This document shows, one piece after another, positions 52,499 to 62,381 of a stretch of DNA of 64,000 nt. The notes beneath the pieces are model-generated. The model did not search any database. It was given only the letters and a program-made list of their open reading frames with translations, and had not been told where the DNA came from. The stretch is from Lentisphaerales bacterium (lineage in GTDB: Bacteria; Verrucomicrobiota; Lentisphaeria; Lentisphaerales; Lentisphaeraceae), in contig JAKVBD010000004.1 of NCBI GenBank assembly GCA_022446985.1, positions 84,684 to 148,683 on the forward strand, written 5' to 3'. How positions within the stretch are numbered: position 1 is the first letter of the stretch; every line of letters starts with the position of its first letter. Position numbers and translations under genes: made by a program.

Positions 52499-53593
52499 AT
52501 GGCTCGCAACACACTAGAAATTCGCCTCGATTTAATTCAGCAGAATTATCAGAATATTCTGAATCATGTTTCACCTTTGCAGGTGATGTGTATTCTTAAA
52601 GCCAATGCTTATGGGCTGGGTGCACTTTCTGTTGCACGGGCATTAGTTGAAAAAGGCGTTAAACGCATCGGTGTTGCAGATGTAAATGAGGCTTTAGAAT
52701 TAAAAGATTTAGGTGTAGAAGTGCAGCTTATTGGAGATTTGGTTGATCATGAAATAGAGGCCGTTGTTTCTGAAGGTTTTATCGCACCAATTACTTCTTA
52801 CGAGCATGCTCTAAAACTGAACTGTGAAGCTGAAAAGCAGAATAGAATTGTGGATGCACAATTCTTAATTGACTCTGGAATGGGGAGGTTGGGAATTCCA
52901 CTTGAGATTGCCTATGATGAAATTCTAAAATGTAAGGGCTTGGGCTCGTTAAACCTTTCGGGTATGTATTCTCATTTCCCTGTAGCTTACGGAGATCAAA
53001 AGTTTTCAGGACGGCAAGTAGATGAAGTACTCGGGCTTGTCGAAAGGCTTAGAGCAAGTGGCCTTGAGTTTTCTGAACTTCATATGGCTAATAGTGATGG
53101 TATACACAATGTTGTTAGTTCAAGAATGCAACCATTTAATATGGTGAGGACAGGTATAAATCTCTATGGTTATTATGATTTAGAGGGAGACAAGCAGTTT
53201 CCTCTCCAACAGGTTTTGAAATTAAAATCCAAGTTGATTTCAGTGCGAGAGTTGCCGGCAGGGACCACAGTTGGTTATGGGCGTACATTTACTTTACTGG
53301 GAAATATGAAGGTGGGAACAGTGGCAATTGGTTATGCAGATGGAATGCCCATTAGCCTTTCCAATAATGGCTTTCTGTTAGTGAATGGCGTAAAGTGTCC
53401 GATTGTTGGGCGCGTCTCTATGGATTATACGACGATAGATGTCAGTCATGTTGAGGCTACATCGGGAGATGATTTGATCTGTCTTGGAGATGGCTTAGAT
53501 GTCAGTGAGTGGGCCAAGCAAGCGTCAACTATTAACTACGATATCATTTGCTCAATCGGTGCCAGAGTTAAAAGGGTGTACTTAAATGACTGA
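52499..53593 (+). CDS. alr: Alanine racemase
   Basis: A 364-residue PLP-dependent fold-III racemase that supplies D-Ala for peptidoglycan. The PLP lysine is K34 in ILKANAYGLG, the second catalytic residue is the Tyr of VGYGRTF, and MVRTGINLYGYY and GRVSMDYTTIDV are family blocks. Length is typical. It overlaps the following HAD gene by 8 nt, so the two would be cotranscribed. Confidence 0.95.
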   Translation: MARNTLEIRLDLIQQNYQNILNHVSPLQVMCILKANAYGLGALSVARALVEKGVKRIGVADVNEALELKDLGVEVQLIGDLVDHEIEAVVSEGFIAPITSYEHALKLNCEAEKQNRIVDAQFLIDSGMGRLGIPLEIAYDEILKCKGLGSLNLSGMYSHFPVAYGDQKFSGRQVDEVLGLVERLRASGLEFSELHMANSDGIHNVVSSRMQPFNMVRTGINLYGYYDLEGDKQFPLQQVLKLKSKLISVRELPAGTTVGYGRTFTLLGNMKVGTVAIGYADGMPISLSNNGFLLVNGVKCPIVGRVSMDYTTIDVSHVEATSGDDLICLGDGLDVSEWAKQASTINYDIICSIGARVKRVYLND

Positions 53594-54254
53594 TTCTGGA
53601 ATAAAGTGCGTGATCTTCGATTCAGATGGAACCTTAGTTGATAGTGAGTTTCTTGGTCATTATTGTATGGAACTCAAATTGAAAACTCTTGGTATTTCCA
53701 TTTTAGCAAAGGAGATGAAGGAGTGCTATCGCGGATGGAAGTTAGATGAACTTTTAAAAGATATTCAATCTAAAAATGAAGATTTGGAGTATCCTGAAAA
53801 CTTTATTCACGAATACCGTCAAGAGCTCGACAAGATGTTTGAGGAATCTCTGCAGGCTACCCCTAAAGTAGCCTCAGCTTTAGACGAGCTGTAAGTCCCA
53901 ATTTATGTTGCTTCAAGTGGGCCAATGTTTAAAATCGAAACCGCGATGCGGGTATCTGGTTTGAAAAAGTATTTTGAAGAGAAGCTTTTTAGCGCATATG
54001 ATCTTGGGATTTGGAAGCCAGAGCCTGACTTATTTCTGCATGCGGCGTCTAAAATGGGCTTTCATGTTCATGAGTGTGCAGTCGTGGAAGATAGTCTTGT
54101 GGGAGTCCAAGCTGCGCTTGCTGCGAAAATGAAAGTAGTGCACTATAACCCAGATGCGATTGATCTTGGGGAAGTGAAACCGACAATTGAAATTTCCTGT
54201 ATGCAAGAACTATTGCCGGCTTTGGAAAGTTTGGGGCTCAGTCAGCTGAGATAA
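53586..54254 (+). pseudogene. HAD-IA phosphatase (YieH-like) interrupted by an in-frame stop
   Basis: Read through, this frame encodes a 222-residue HAD-superfamily phosphatase: motif I IFDSDGTLVDSE with Asp12 and Asp14, motif II VASSGP, motif III Lys in GIWKPEP and motif IV VVEDSLVG. A TAA at 53892-53894 splits it immediately before motif II, and the reading frame is the same on both sides (ATG 53925 is in frame). A single-base change from AAA to TAA would explain it. This could be a pseudogene, a sequencing error or a readthrough stop. The end overlaps the converging hldE-like gene by 17 nt. Confidence 0.8.
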
Positions 54255-55659
54255 ACTGAATTTCGCAATTGATTTGCTTTAAGGTTTCTGCTTCAATAAT
54301 TTCCTGCCCTTCATAATTCTTACCTTTTAGAAAGTAATCAGGTTTTATTTTGGATAACATATTGTCACAGTTTTGTTCATCAAAAATGATGATGTAATCA
54401 ATGCAATCAAACATTTGTAAAAGTCTTAGGCGATCCCCTTGAGAAAGTTTTGGTGCATGTCCGGCTTCTTTAATAGATTTATCGCTGTTAAGAGCAACGA
54501 TTCTGATTCCTTCATGACTGCCGAGCTTTTCGAGGAATTTAATCTGGGCTGGTCGGATATTATCAAAGTAACCATTGGTGAAATAGACTTTGCGATTTCT
54601 GTACTCTGAAGAGTTTAAAATAGCTGCAACTTCGTCGGCAGATTTTAGTTTGCGACTTACCTCATCACCCAGTACTATGTTGTAAATGATATCTTCTCTG
54701 GAAATTGTCTTTGGCTGTGACTGGCTGATCATAATACCAGCTGCAGTATTGGCAATTTCCATAAGGTAGCGTGGTGGTATATTCAGATTTGCCAAAAGAG
54801 CCATGGTTGAAATAACACTGTCACCGGCACCTGCTACATCATATACTTCTTTTTTACTGGTTGGGACAAAGAGTTGATTACCATTTTTACAGATGTAGAA
54901 GAGGCCATCGGCATCGAGACTGATAAATGTGTAGTCTAGGTCAGCAAGCTCAAGAATTTTTTTGCCAGCTTTAACGATACTTTCCTTGTCTGTTAGGCTG
55001 AAGCCGACATAACTTTCAGCTTCAAAGCGGTTGGGTTTCATCGCGGTGAAACCTTTGTAAAGTTTTAAATCGGCGCCTTTTTTCGGGTCAGCAAAAACAG
55101 GAGTCAATTTTTTGCAGTTTGATATTGCCTTGAGAATCTTATCTGTTAAAACACCTTTGCCATAGTCAGAAGCGATGATAGCATCGTAACTTTGCCCATT
55201 TTTTTCAATGAAAGAGATAAGTTCTTCTTCAATTTCATTATTGATCGGTTCTTTGGATTCGAAGTCAAGGCGCATCATTTGCTGCATACCTGAAGAAAGG
55301 TCTGTATCTCTGGCTTGAAGTCTTTGTTTGCGCGTAGTGGGGCGGCTGGAGTCAGCCATGATACCTTCATAGCCTATGTTTTGCTCAGATAGCATATTGA
55401 GAATTATTTTACGATCGTAGTCATTTCCACTAACGGCGGCTAGGTCAACATTAGCGCCAAGTTGATTGAGGACATTTGCCGTAAAGCCAGCACCACCAAG
55501 TTGGTAGGTTTCTTCTTCAAAATTCAAAACCGGAGTCGGAGCTTCCGGGGAAATCCGTTCGACACTTCCCCAAGTGAAGTGATCTAGCATAAGGTCGCCG
55601 ATAATTAGGATTTTTGGGGAATTGAGGTTTTGAATTATGTTGACTATTTCGTTGTTCAT
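54238..55659 (-). CDS. hldE: HldE-like bifunctional heptose kinase/nucleotidyltransferase with altered second active site
   Basis: A 473-residue protein with the HldE layout. Residues 1-330 are a PfkB/ribokinase-like kinase domain (IGDLMLDHFTWG; GGAG at 55-58; DVAGAGD with catalytic D280) like heptose-7-phosphate kinase. Residues 357-473 are a cytidylyltransferase-like domain; the required HxGH is replaced by RPAQ (369-372, in FDNIRPAQIKF) while NSDKS is kept. LPS-heptose synthesis is the normal role, but the second activity is likely lost or changed. No other heptose genes are nearby. Confidence 0.82.
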   Translation of the reverse strand: MNNEIVNIIQNLNSPKILIIGDLMLDHFTWGSVERISPEAPTPVLNFEEETYQLGGAGFTANVLNQLGANVDLAAVSGNDYDRKIILNMLSEQNIGYEGIMADSSRPTTRKQRLQARDTDLSSGMQQMMRLDFESKEPINNEIEEELISFIEKNGQSYDAIIASDYGKGVLTDKILKAISNCKKLTPVFADPKKGADLKLYKGFTAMKPNRFEAESYVGFSLTDKESIVKAGKKILELADLDYTFISLDADGLFYICKNGNQLFVPTSKKEVYDVAGAGDSVISTMALLANLNIPPRYLMEIANTAAGIMISQSQPKTISREDIIYNIVLGDEVSRKLKSADEVAAILNSSEYRNRKVYFTNGYFDNIRPAQIKFLEKLGSHEGIRIVALNSDKSIKEAGHAPKLSQGDRLRLLQMFDCIDYIIIFDEQNCDNMLSKIKPDYFLKGKNYEGQEIIEAETLKQINCEIQFISAD

Positions 55660-55792
55660 TCAACGTCCACTTTTAAGGTTCGAGATCTTTCAATTTATCC
55701 ATGCTGACATTTTTCAATTCGCTACTATAGTGTGAATCCTTTTTAAGACTACGTGAGAAAAACTTTTAAAGAAATTATTAAGAGTCAGGATA

Positions 55793-57523
55793 GTGATAGA
55801 TACCATTGGAGAACAACAAGACGAAGAAAAAATACAGGAAATAGTCCCTATTATTTCCGGTAAAGTGAACGTCGCTGACTATCTTGAAGCACAAGCTGTT
55901 GAACAGCCTTGTAAGCGTGCTGTAATTGTTCCTTCTGGACGAGATAAGAAAACCGGTCGTAATCTTTATTCACATGTAACTTTTTCTCAATTACTCGGAA
56001 TTACTAATAGATATTCATGGGCCTTGGATGGCGACGGCGTCAAATTCGGAGACCGTGTTCTTGTCGGCTTAAAACCGGGGATTGATCTAGTTGCGGTCAC
56101 TTTTGCTCTTTTTAAAATGGGTGCCGTTCCGGTATTTATTGATCCAGGAATGGGGAAGGAAGGTTTGTTGGCCTGCATTAAACAGGTGACAGCTCGAGTC
56201 GTTATTGCTGAATTTAAAGCTCATATATTAGCAGCTCTGAATAAATCAGCTTTTAGTTCAATTGAGAAGTTTTATAATATCGGCAATTTTCAGATTGGCC
56301 GAATGCAGAGTTTGCAGAAGCTGCCTTACAGTCGTGAGAATTTTACGATTGTTGAGACAGAAGGTAAAGATCTAGCGGCAATTCTGTTTACGAGTGGAAG
56401 TACTGGAACAGCTAAAGGGGTTCTATATACTCACTCAATTTTTGCGCATCAGATCAAACTTATCCGCAAGACTTACAAAGTAACTACGGATGATGTCGAT
56501 ATGTCTATTTTTCCGCTTTTTGCTCTATTTGCAGTTTCTATGGGAATGCCCACAGTCATTCCGGATATGGATTGCTCACGCCCATTGACTGCCAACCCTC
56601 GTAAAATTTGCAGAGTTATCCATGATCAGGGAGTTACTTTCTCATTTGGTTCACCAACTTTTTGGGATAAGATGGCAGGTTTTTGTGTAAAGCATGAATT
56701 TAAGTTTCCAAGCTTGAGAGCCCTGCTTATGGCCGGCTGTTCTGTTCCTGGTGAGCTTCATGAACGTTTTTTAGATAATCTTCTAGGTCCAGATGGCGAT
56801 GTTTATGTGCCATATGGAGCGACGGAGTCTTTACCTTTGACAAGCATGACTGGTTCTGGAGTTCTTATGGGAATGCGTGAAAAGTCAGATGGCGGTGCCG
56901 GAACCTGTGTTGGTAAGCGTGTCACAGATAAGGTCGAGATAAAAATAATTAAAATAACCGATGATCCAATTAAAGATTGGGATGGATCAATGGTTTTGCC
57001 AAAAGGTGAAATCGGCGAAATTGTCGTTAAAGGTGTCATCGTAACTTCAGAGTATTTCGAAAGGCCGGATGCTAACGAGAAATCTAAAATTCGCGAAGGT
57101 CGCTATACATGGCACCGCATGGGTGATCTTGGGTATTTTGATGAAGAAGGTTATTTGTGGTTTTGTGGCCGAAAAGTCGACAGAGTAAAGTTGTTGGAGC
57201 ATGAACTTTACACAGATTGTTGTGAAAATGTCTTTAACACTCATGAAAAGGTCAAGAGGTCAGCATTGATTCCGTTTACAGATGTAAGTGGTGAGACAGA
57301 AGCTGTCATCGTCATTCAGCCAAATAATAAACTGGATGTTAAAGATCAATCTGCTGTACAAGTTTTGGAAAAAGAGATTTTAGATATTGCTCACAATAAT
57401 TGGGTGACAAAGAAGATTTCCCGGGTGCTGGTCAAAGAGAGTTTCCCGGTTGATGTGCGACATAATGCAAAGATTAAAAGAGATTTATTAACTGTCTGGG
57501 CAGATAGTCTGCTCAAAAATTAA
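55793..57523 (+). CDS. OleC-like fatty-acyl adenylate-forming enzyme
   Basis: A 576-residue ANL-superfamily enzyme. It has the AMP-binding P-loop TSGSTGTAKGV, the ATP-binding motif YGATES, MGDLGYFDEEGYLWFCGRK, and the hinge region. The segment FIDPGMGKEGLLACIKQV is typical of the OleC group, which forms beta-lactones in olefinic hydrocarbon synthesis. OleA, B and D are not adjacent, so this may be an orphan or act in another acyl pathway. The GTG at 55793 follows AGGA closely; no better start is seen. Confidence 0.75.
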   Translation: MIDTIGEQQDEEKIQEIVPIISGKVNVADYLEAQAVEQPCKRAVIVPSGRDKKTGRNLYSHVTFSQLLGITNRYSWALDGDGVKFGDRVLVGLKPGIDLVAVTFALFKMGAVPVFIDPGMGKEGLLACIKQVTARVVIAEFKAHILAALNKSAFSSIEKFYNIGNFQIGRMQSLQKLPYSRENFTIVETEGKDLAAILFTSGSTGTAKGVLYTHSIFAHQIKLIRKTYKVTTDDVDMSIFPLFALFAVSMGMPTVIPDMDCSRPLTANPRKICRVIHDQGVTFSFGSPTFWDKMAGFCVKHEFKFPSLRALLMAGCSVPGELHERFLDNLLGPDGDVYVPYGATESLPLTSMTGSGVLMGMREKSDGGAGTCVGKRVTDKVEIKIIKITDDPIKDWDGSMVLPKGEIGEIVVKGVIVTSEYFERPDANEKSKIREGRYTWHRMGDLGYFDEEGYLWFCGRKVDRVKLLEHELYTDCCENVFNTHEKVKRSALIPFTDVSGETEAVIVIQPNNKLDVKDQSAVQVLEKEILDIAHNNWVTKKISRVLVKESFPVDVRHNAKIKRDLLTVWADSLLKN

Positions 57524-57532
57524 ATTGGAAGA

Positions 57533-58825
57533 ATGATGAAAAAGTTTAAGTTAGGAATTATTGGACTCGGTACAGTCGGCAGCGGTGTTGTTGAGTGTCT
57601 ACAGAAAAATGGTTCTCTATTTACCTCACGTTATGGCTTTGATTATGAAATTGCTAAAGTTGCCGTTCGCAACCTGAACAGTAAAAGACTTGTAGAAGTT
57701 GATCAATCTTTGATGACTACAGATCCTCAGGAAGTTGTAGATCATGCAGAAGTGGACATTGTTCTTGAACTTATGGGTGGTGAAGAACCAGCAAGAACGC
57801 TTGTTTTGCAGGCGTTGAATAATGGTAAAGTTGTAGTGACTGCAAATAAAGCTTTAATTGCTGAATATGGTCCTGAAATTTTTGCCGCTGCAGAAGAGAA
57901 TAATACTAGAATTTTCTTTGAAGCCAGTGTTGCTGGTGGTATCCCGATTATTAAGGCGCTTCATGAAGGCCTGAGTAGTAATGGCATCGATTCAATTCAT
58001 GGTATATTAAATGGTACGTGTAACTTTATTCTTTCCTGTATGGAAAATGGTGAATCATTTGCAGATGCGCTGGCAGAAGCTCAGAGACTTGGTTATGCAG
58101 AAGCTGATCCGACTCTAGATGTCGGTGGTGGCGATGCAGGACATAAAGCAGCAATTCTTGCCAGTTTAGCTTATGGTCAGTGGTTCACTAAAGAGACTGT
58201 CAGTGTTAAAGGTATTGATAAGCTTGAGTTGACTGATGTTGAATTTGCTAGAGATGCTGGATACAGAATCAAGCTTATCGCAAATATCCTTAAGACAGTT
58301 GATAACAAAGTTTCTATCGATGTTCAGCCTACACTTGTACCTCAGCAATCAATGATCGGTTCTGTGATGGATGCCTACAATGGAATTAAGATTCACGGAA
58401 ATACAGTAGGAGATACATTCTTCTATGGCCAAGGTGCAGGTAAAGATGCAACTTCCAGCGCTGTCGTTACAGATATCATCGATGCGAGTCAGGCGATTGC
58501 TTCAGAAACGATCAGTAACTACCCTGGCTTTAAGCCATTCGATGGCGCAGACGGTGCCGCTGATTTAAGTTCTGTTGTTAGCCGTTTCTACCTGAGAGTT
58601 GTTGTCGAAGATAGCCCCAAAGTTCTCTCTTCTATTACGGGTATCTTAGGAGATCATAATGTTAGTATTGCTTCTATAACTCAGAAAGAGAGTCATGAGA
58701 AAGCAGTTCCCGTGGTGATCTTAACTCATGAAGTATTGACGAAAGAGTTGGAAGAGGCAATTAAGGCTATTTCTGAATTGCCTGTGGTTAAGTCACAGCC
58801 TCACACTTTCAGATTGGAAGATTAA
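57533..58825 (+). CDS. hom: Homoserine dehydrogenase
   Basis: A 430-residue monofunctional homoserine dehydrogenase of the aspartate pathway to Thr and Met. The NAD(P) motif is GIIGLGTVGSGVVE, the catalytic domain holds GILNGTCNFIL and AEADPTLDVGGGDAGHK, and a C-terminal ACT domain (VVEDSPKVLSSITGILGDHN) would give feedback control by Thr. It starts 9 nt after the OleC-like gene and 15 nt before the next gene. Confidence 0.95.
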   Translation: MMKKFKLGIIGLGTVGSGVVECLQKNGSLFTSRYGFDYEIAKVAVRNLNSKRLVEVDQSLMTTDPQEVVDHAEVDIVLELMGGEEPARTLVLQALNNGKVVVTANKALIAEYGPEIFAAAEENNTRIFFEASVAGGIPIIKALHEGLSSNGIDSIHGILNGTCNFILSCMENGESFADALAEAQRLGYAEADPTLDVGGGDAGHKAAILASLAYGQWFTKETVSVKGIDKLELTDVEFARDAGYRIKLIANILKTVDNKVSIDVQPTLVPQQSMIGSVMDAYNGIKIHGNTVGDTFFYGQGAGKDATSSAVVTDIIDASQAIASETISNYPGFKPFDGADGAADLSSVVSRFYLRVVVEDSPKVLSSITGILGDHNVSIASITQKESHEKAVPVVILTHEVLTKELEEAIKAISELPVVKSQPHTFRLED

Positions 58826-58840
58826 TTTTTAGGAGTTCGT

Positions 58841-59575
58841 ATGTTTAAGAAAATGCTTGTTATTTTCCTTATTTCTCTATTTATTATTAGTTTGCAGGCG
58901 CAGGATGCAAAGAATATGGATTCAGAGGATTTTCTTGAACTGTGCCAAAAGCAATTGTTGAATAATTGCTGGGTGAAGATGTCGGGTAAAATGAATGTTC
59001 GCTCGGCATCTGGTGAAAGACTTAAACCAATGACTCTTAAATGCGCTGCGCAGCTAATTCCAAATAAGATTACATTTAAAGCGACTTTAAATAAAACCCA
59101 GTCATTTAAAATTGAGAACATATTTGGCGAAAAGCATGATAATAAAGTTCTTGAGGATAAGCTTGGGGAAGATAACGGCTTTGCTAAGGTCGGTATTTCG
59201 GCAGAAGATTTGTCTCTGTCTTTTATGTATTGGGATTATATAAAGGAGTATGAAAAAGAGTCTTTGGGAGTTTTGCGTATTGCTTGTAGAGTAATCCTTC
59301 TTGGTAATCCAGATGGTAGCCAGTTTGTTAAAGTTTGGTTGTCGGAAAAGCATCTAGGGCCGCTCAAGGTGCAATGGTTTGACCCAGCATCCTTAAAGAG
59401 CAAGAAGCCTTTGCAGGTCTTGACCTTCGAGGATTTTGCAGAAAAGAACAAGGTTTGGGTTCCTTTAGAAGTTAAAATCACCAACTCTAAGGGTGATTTA
59501 CAGGTTAAATTCTATGAAATAGACGCAGAGTTTTCAACAAAAATACCTGCGGATCTTTACAATACTGAAAACTGA
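58841..59575 (+). CDS. Exported outer-membrane lipoprotein-sorting-like protein
   Basis: A 244-residue exported protein (signal peptide MFKKMLVIFLISLFIISLQAQ). The segment GISAEDLSLSFMYWDY, then RVILLGNPDG and LGPLKVQWFDPAS follow the pattern of the LolA/TP_0789-like lipoprotein-sorting family, a beta-barrel half-pipe that handles lipids or lipoproteins in the periplasm. AGGAG precedes the ATG at 6 nt. It shares an operon with hom. Confidence 0.65.
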   Translation: MFKKMLVIFLISLFIISLQAQDAKNMDSEDFLELCQKQLLNNCWVKMSGKMNVRSASGERLKPMTLKCAAQLIPNKITFKATLNKTQSFKIENIFGEKHDNKVLEDKLGEDNGFAKVGISAEDLSLSFMYWDYIKEYEKESLGVLRIACRVILLGNPDGSQFVKVWLSEKHLGPLKVQWFDPASLKSKKPLQVLTFEDFAEKNKVWVPLEVKITNSKGDLQVKFYEIDAEFSTKIPADLYNTEN

Positions 59576-59653
59576 TTTAATTAATTGGACTAAATTTGTT
59601 GATCGGTTTGATAACTTTTAACACTGGTGATAAAGTACGCCCTTATTTTTGTA

Positions 59654-59673
59654 ACCCTTCTAAATCAGGGTTA
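59654..59673. other. Hairpin in the lolA-like / rpmH gap
   Basis: AACCCT, 8-nt loop, AGGGTT: a 6-bp stem without a T run. It may be a weak terminator or an upstream element of rpmH. A second hairpin, GACTGC-ATAGAG-GCAGTC, lies at 59703-59720 in the rpmH leader. Confidence 0.3.
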
Positions 59674-59742
59674 TTGATTAATTATAGATTTTATTGTTAG
59701 ATGACTGCATAGAGGCAGTCAAGATATACGGAGAAATAGAGA

Positions 59743-59880
59743 ATGAGTAAAAGAACATTTCAGCCTTCTACAATTAGAAGAAAAAGAAAAATTGGTTTCC
59801 GTGCACGCATGGCTACTAGTGGCGGTAGAAACGTTATTAAGCGTCGTCGTCAAAAAGGTAGAAAGCGTTTAACTGCTTAA
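59743..59880 (+). CDS. rpmH: 50S ribosomal protein L34
   Basis: A 45-residue L34, [20 protein letters not shown] with a basic C-terminus ending GRKRLTA. It is the first gene of the rpmH-rnpA-yidD-yidC block that in many bacteria lies beside oriC. No dnaA is in the window. Confidence 0.95.
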   Translation: MSKRTFQPSTIRRKRKIGFRARMATSGGRNVIKRRRQKGRKRLTA

Positions 59881-59926
59881 TTAGCTGTATTTTTTGGACA
59901 GGGGCAGCGCCAGCTTGAACTCAGAT

Positions 59927-60340
59927 ATGGATACGGCGAAGCCCTCTCTGATACAGACGGGAAAGGCAACTTTTTCAGATTCAGAGAGGATACTCAAAGG
60001 CCATGAGTTTCGCTACATGAAAGAATCCGGCTCATCTACAGTCGGTAAAATGATAGTTCTAAGCCACGCAAAAGCCCCGGATGGTAAAAGACGTCTAGGC
60101 ATAATTGTTACCAAGAAATTTCATAAAAGAGCAGTAAAACGTAATCGGGCTTACAGGATTGTAAGAGAGGCTTACAGACATATTAAAGGAGCCTTACCCG
60201 AAGATACATGGTTTGTCATCATTGCCCGTAAATATCTTTTGGAAAAAAGTGCGATTGAAGTTCAGAGAGAACTCATTCATCTACTTAACCGGGAAAAACT
60301 CGTTGAGATTTCTACATATAGTGAAAAGCCTGCCAAGTAA
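59927..60340 (+). CDS. rnpA: Ribonuclease P protein component
   Basis: The protein subunit of RNase P, which matures tRNA 5' ends together with the M1 RNA. The signature [20 protein letters not shown] and the helix [13 protein letters not shown] are present. The start is uncertain: ATG 59927 gives 137 residues, but in-frame TTG codons at 59894 and 59915 also exist. Either way there is an N-terminal extension compared with short RnpA forms. yidD overlaps its end. Confidence 0.9.
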   Translation: MDTAKPSLIQTGKATFSDSERILKGHEFRYMKESGSSTVGKMIVLSHAKAPDGKRRLGIIVTKKFHKRAVKRNRAYRIVREAYRHIKGALPEDTWFVIIARKYLLEKSAIEVQRELIHLLNREKLVEISTYSEKPAK

Positions 60341-60578
60341 ATTTGTTTTACTGTTAATTTGGCTGTATAGAAAGTGCATTTCACCTCTTTTTCCGCCTAC
60401 TTGTCGATTTCATCCAACATGTTCAAGATATGCTGCAGAAGCGTATAAGAGGCATGGATTTTTAAAAGGCTCTTGGTTGACTGTTATCCGAATCTTGAAG
60501 TGTCAGCCACTTTATAAAGGAAGCCCAATAGATCCAGTACCTCCATGTAAACATGATAAGACGGATTTAAATGGATAA
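60321..60578 (+). CDS. yidD: Membrane protein insertion efficiency factor YidD
   Basis: An 85-residue YidD. The motif is [20 protein letters not shown], with [13 protein letters not shown] and a C-terminal [17 protein letters not shown] 60321 is chosen by family alignment, since it places the basic-hydrophobic N-terminus correctly; it overlaps rnpA by 20 nt. It assists YidC in membrane-protein insertion. yidC overlaps its end by 8 nt. Confidence 0.9.
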   Translation: MKSLPSKFVLLLIWLYRKCISPLFPPTCRFHPTCSRYAAEAYKRHGFLKGSWLTVIRILKCQPLYKGSPIDPVPPCKHDKTDLNG

Positions 60579-62355
60579 AAAAAATATAGGACCAGCACTT
60601 ATTTTTGGTGCTGCTTTTTTCGCATTCTTCTTCTTTGTAGGGCCTGCGTTAGATGAAAAATTTGCTCCACCAGCACAGGTGGTTGAGAACACTGAAGCAA
60701 TTGGGGATGCTGCTCAAGGGAACTCAGAAAAGGTTAAAAATCTTGATAATCCAAGCGTAGTTGAAAAGACTACAACTGAAAAAAAGCCGGTTAAGGCTGA
60801 AGTCAAAGAGGCGCTCACTGATTTAGAAGCAGTAACGTTATCAACAAAACTTTTTGATGTTACAGTTGATCCAGAGGAAGGAATTAAACAAATTCTTCTT
60901 AATGATGCTGAAGATGAAGCTTCTGCAAATGTGATGATTGGTGATGAAACTGTCCCTAGTCTTTTTCTTAATGGTATTGCTTCTAATTGGCGATATGGGC
61001 AAGCAGAAGTTCAAAAAACCGATTCTGAAATAGTTATTTCTCGCCCTGTTATTGGTAAAGATTTAAGGGTTGTTCAAGTTATAAAACTCTTAGATAATTA
61101 TCAGTTAAGAACCACTTATAAATTCATCAATACAGGTGATAAGCCTCTAAATATTTCAAAGCTTGGTGTGAATTGTGGGCAGATGAAGCCTATCGCTCTA
61201 GGTGATGTAGGCATGATGGCTGGTATGGACCAGGCCGTAGACCTTTACAATAAAGAGTCTGAGAGAATTACATCAGAGTTTTTAGCAGATATCATTGAAG
61301 AAGTTGATGAAGCCGAGGCTAAAGATAGTCTTCCGCGTGGACAGGGTAAATTTTTTGCAGATCAAGCAGAACAAGGCTATCAGTGGATCTCTGTAAAGAA
61401 TCGTTATTTTGCATGGATCGTTGATGTTGAAGAAGGCTTTGCCTCTTCATATATGCAGTACAAGAGCTACAAATCAAAAGATCCAGAAACAGGGGAGCCT
61501 GTAGATGCTAACCTTGTTTCAGCAGTTGGCGTTTTAAAAGATTTTACAGTTGCAGCAAACTCTCAACATGAAGTTGAACTTGATTGTTATGCTGGACCTC
61601 AAAAGCTGGATTTACTTAGTGAATTGACGCACGGTAAAAAAGGTGTCATGCAGCTAAATCTATTTATGTTTTGGAAAGTCGGCTGGGTTGGCCTTATCTC
61701 AGAAGCAATGCTTCGTGGTCTGCTTATGCTATATGGCTGGGTTGGAAGTTATGGCATTGCCATAATCCTTTTAACTGTAATTATAAAAATTCTCTTCTGG
61801 CGCATAACCAACAAAAGTACCGAGTCTATGAAAAAGATGTCGGCACTTTCTCCTAAAATGAAGGAGATTAATGAAAAGTATGGTGATAACCCACAGGTTA
61901 AGCAACAGAAGGTTATGGAGTTATACCGCGATGCCGGTGTAAACCCAGTTGCCGGATGTCTGCCAATGTTATTGCAGATGCCGGTATTTATTGCCCTCTT
62001 TAATGCATTAAGGGGTGCAATTGAATTAAGGCATAGTGAATTCCTCTGGGTGGCAGACTTGTCACAGCCGGATACTGTATTTACCATATTCGGATTGCCG
62101 TTTAGGCCACTAGCCATAGCATGGGCTGTAACAATGCTCATCCAGCAGAAGTTGGTTCCAAGCTCTGCAGATGAAACACAGAAGAAGGTCATGATGTTCA
62201 TGCCGGTATTCATGTTGTTTGTCTGTTATGGTATGCCATCAGGACTGACTTTATACTGGACCTTCTCAACTTTGATGAGCATTTTGCAATATTATATGAG
62301 CAATAAAAAAGCAAACAAACAAGAACAGACAACTGCTTCGACAGTTACCGGATAG
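60571..62355 (+). CDS. yidC: Membrane protein insertase YidC
   Basis: A 594-residue YidC of the Gram-negative type: N-terminal membrane span (residues 8-28), a large periplasmic domain (about 45-345), and a C-terminal insertase core with [40 protein letters not shown] and [20 protein letters not shown]. It inserts inner-membrane proteins alone or with SecYEG. Length is slightly longer than E. coli YidC (548). Confidence 0.96.
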   Translation: MDKKNIGPALIFGAAFFAFFFFVGPALDEKFAPPAQVVENTEAIGDAAQGNSEKVKNLDNPSVVEKTTTEKKPVKAEVKEALTDLEAVTLSTKLFDVTVDPEEGIKQILLNDAEDEASANVMIGDETVPSLFLNGIASNWRYGQAEVQKTDSEIVISRPVIGKDLRVVQVIKLLDNYQLRTTYKFINTGDKPLNISKLGVNCGQMKPIALGDVGMMAGMDQAVDLYNKESERITSEFLADIIEEVDEAEAKDSLPRGQGKFFADQAEQGYQWISVKNRYFAWIVDVEEGFASSYMQYKSYKSKDPETGEPVDANLVSAVGVLKDFTVAANSQHEVELDCYAGPQKLDLLSELTHGKKGVMQLNLFMFWKVGWVGLISEAMLRGLLMLYGWVGSYGIAIILLTVIIKILFWRITNKSTESMKKMSALSPKMKEINEKYGDNPQVKQQKVMELYRDAGVNPVAGCLPMLLQMPVFIALFNALRGAIELRHSEFLWVADLSQPDTVFTIFGLPFRPLAIAWAVTMLIQQKLVPSSADETQKKVMMFMPVFMLFVCYGMPSGLTLYWTFSTLMSILQYYMSNKKANKQEQTTASTVTG

Positions 62356-62381
62356 TTTGCTGAATATTAGGAGTAAGAAAA

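Noticed and set aside
59576..59742. Possible origin of replication upstream of rpmH
   Set aside because: The rpmH-rnpA-yidC block often lies near oriC, but no dnaA gene, no cluster of TTATCCACA-type boxes and no AT-rich 13-mers were seen.
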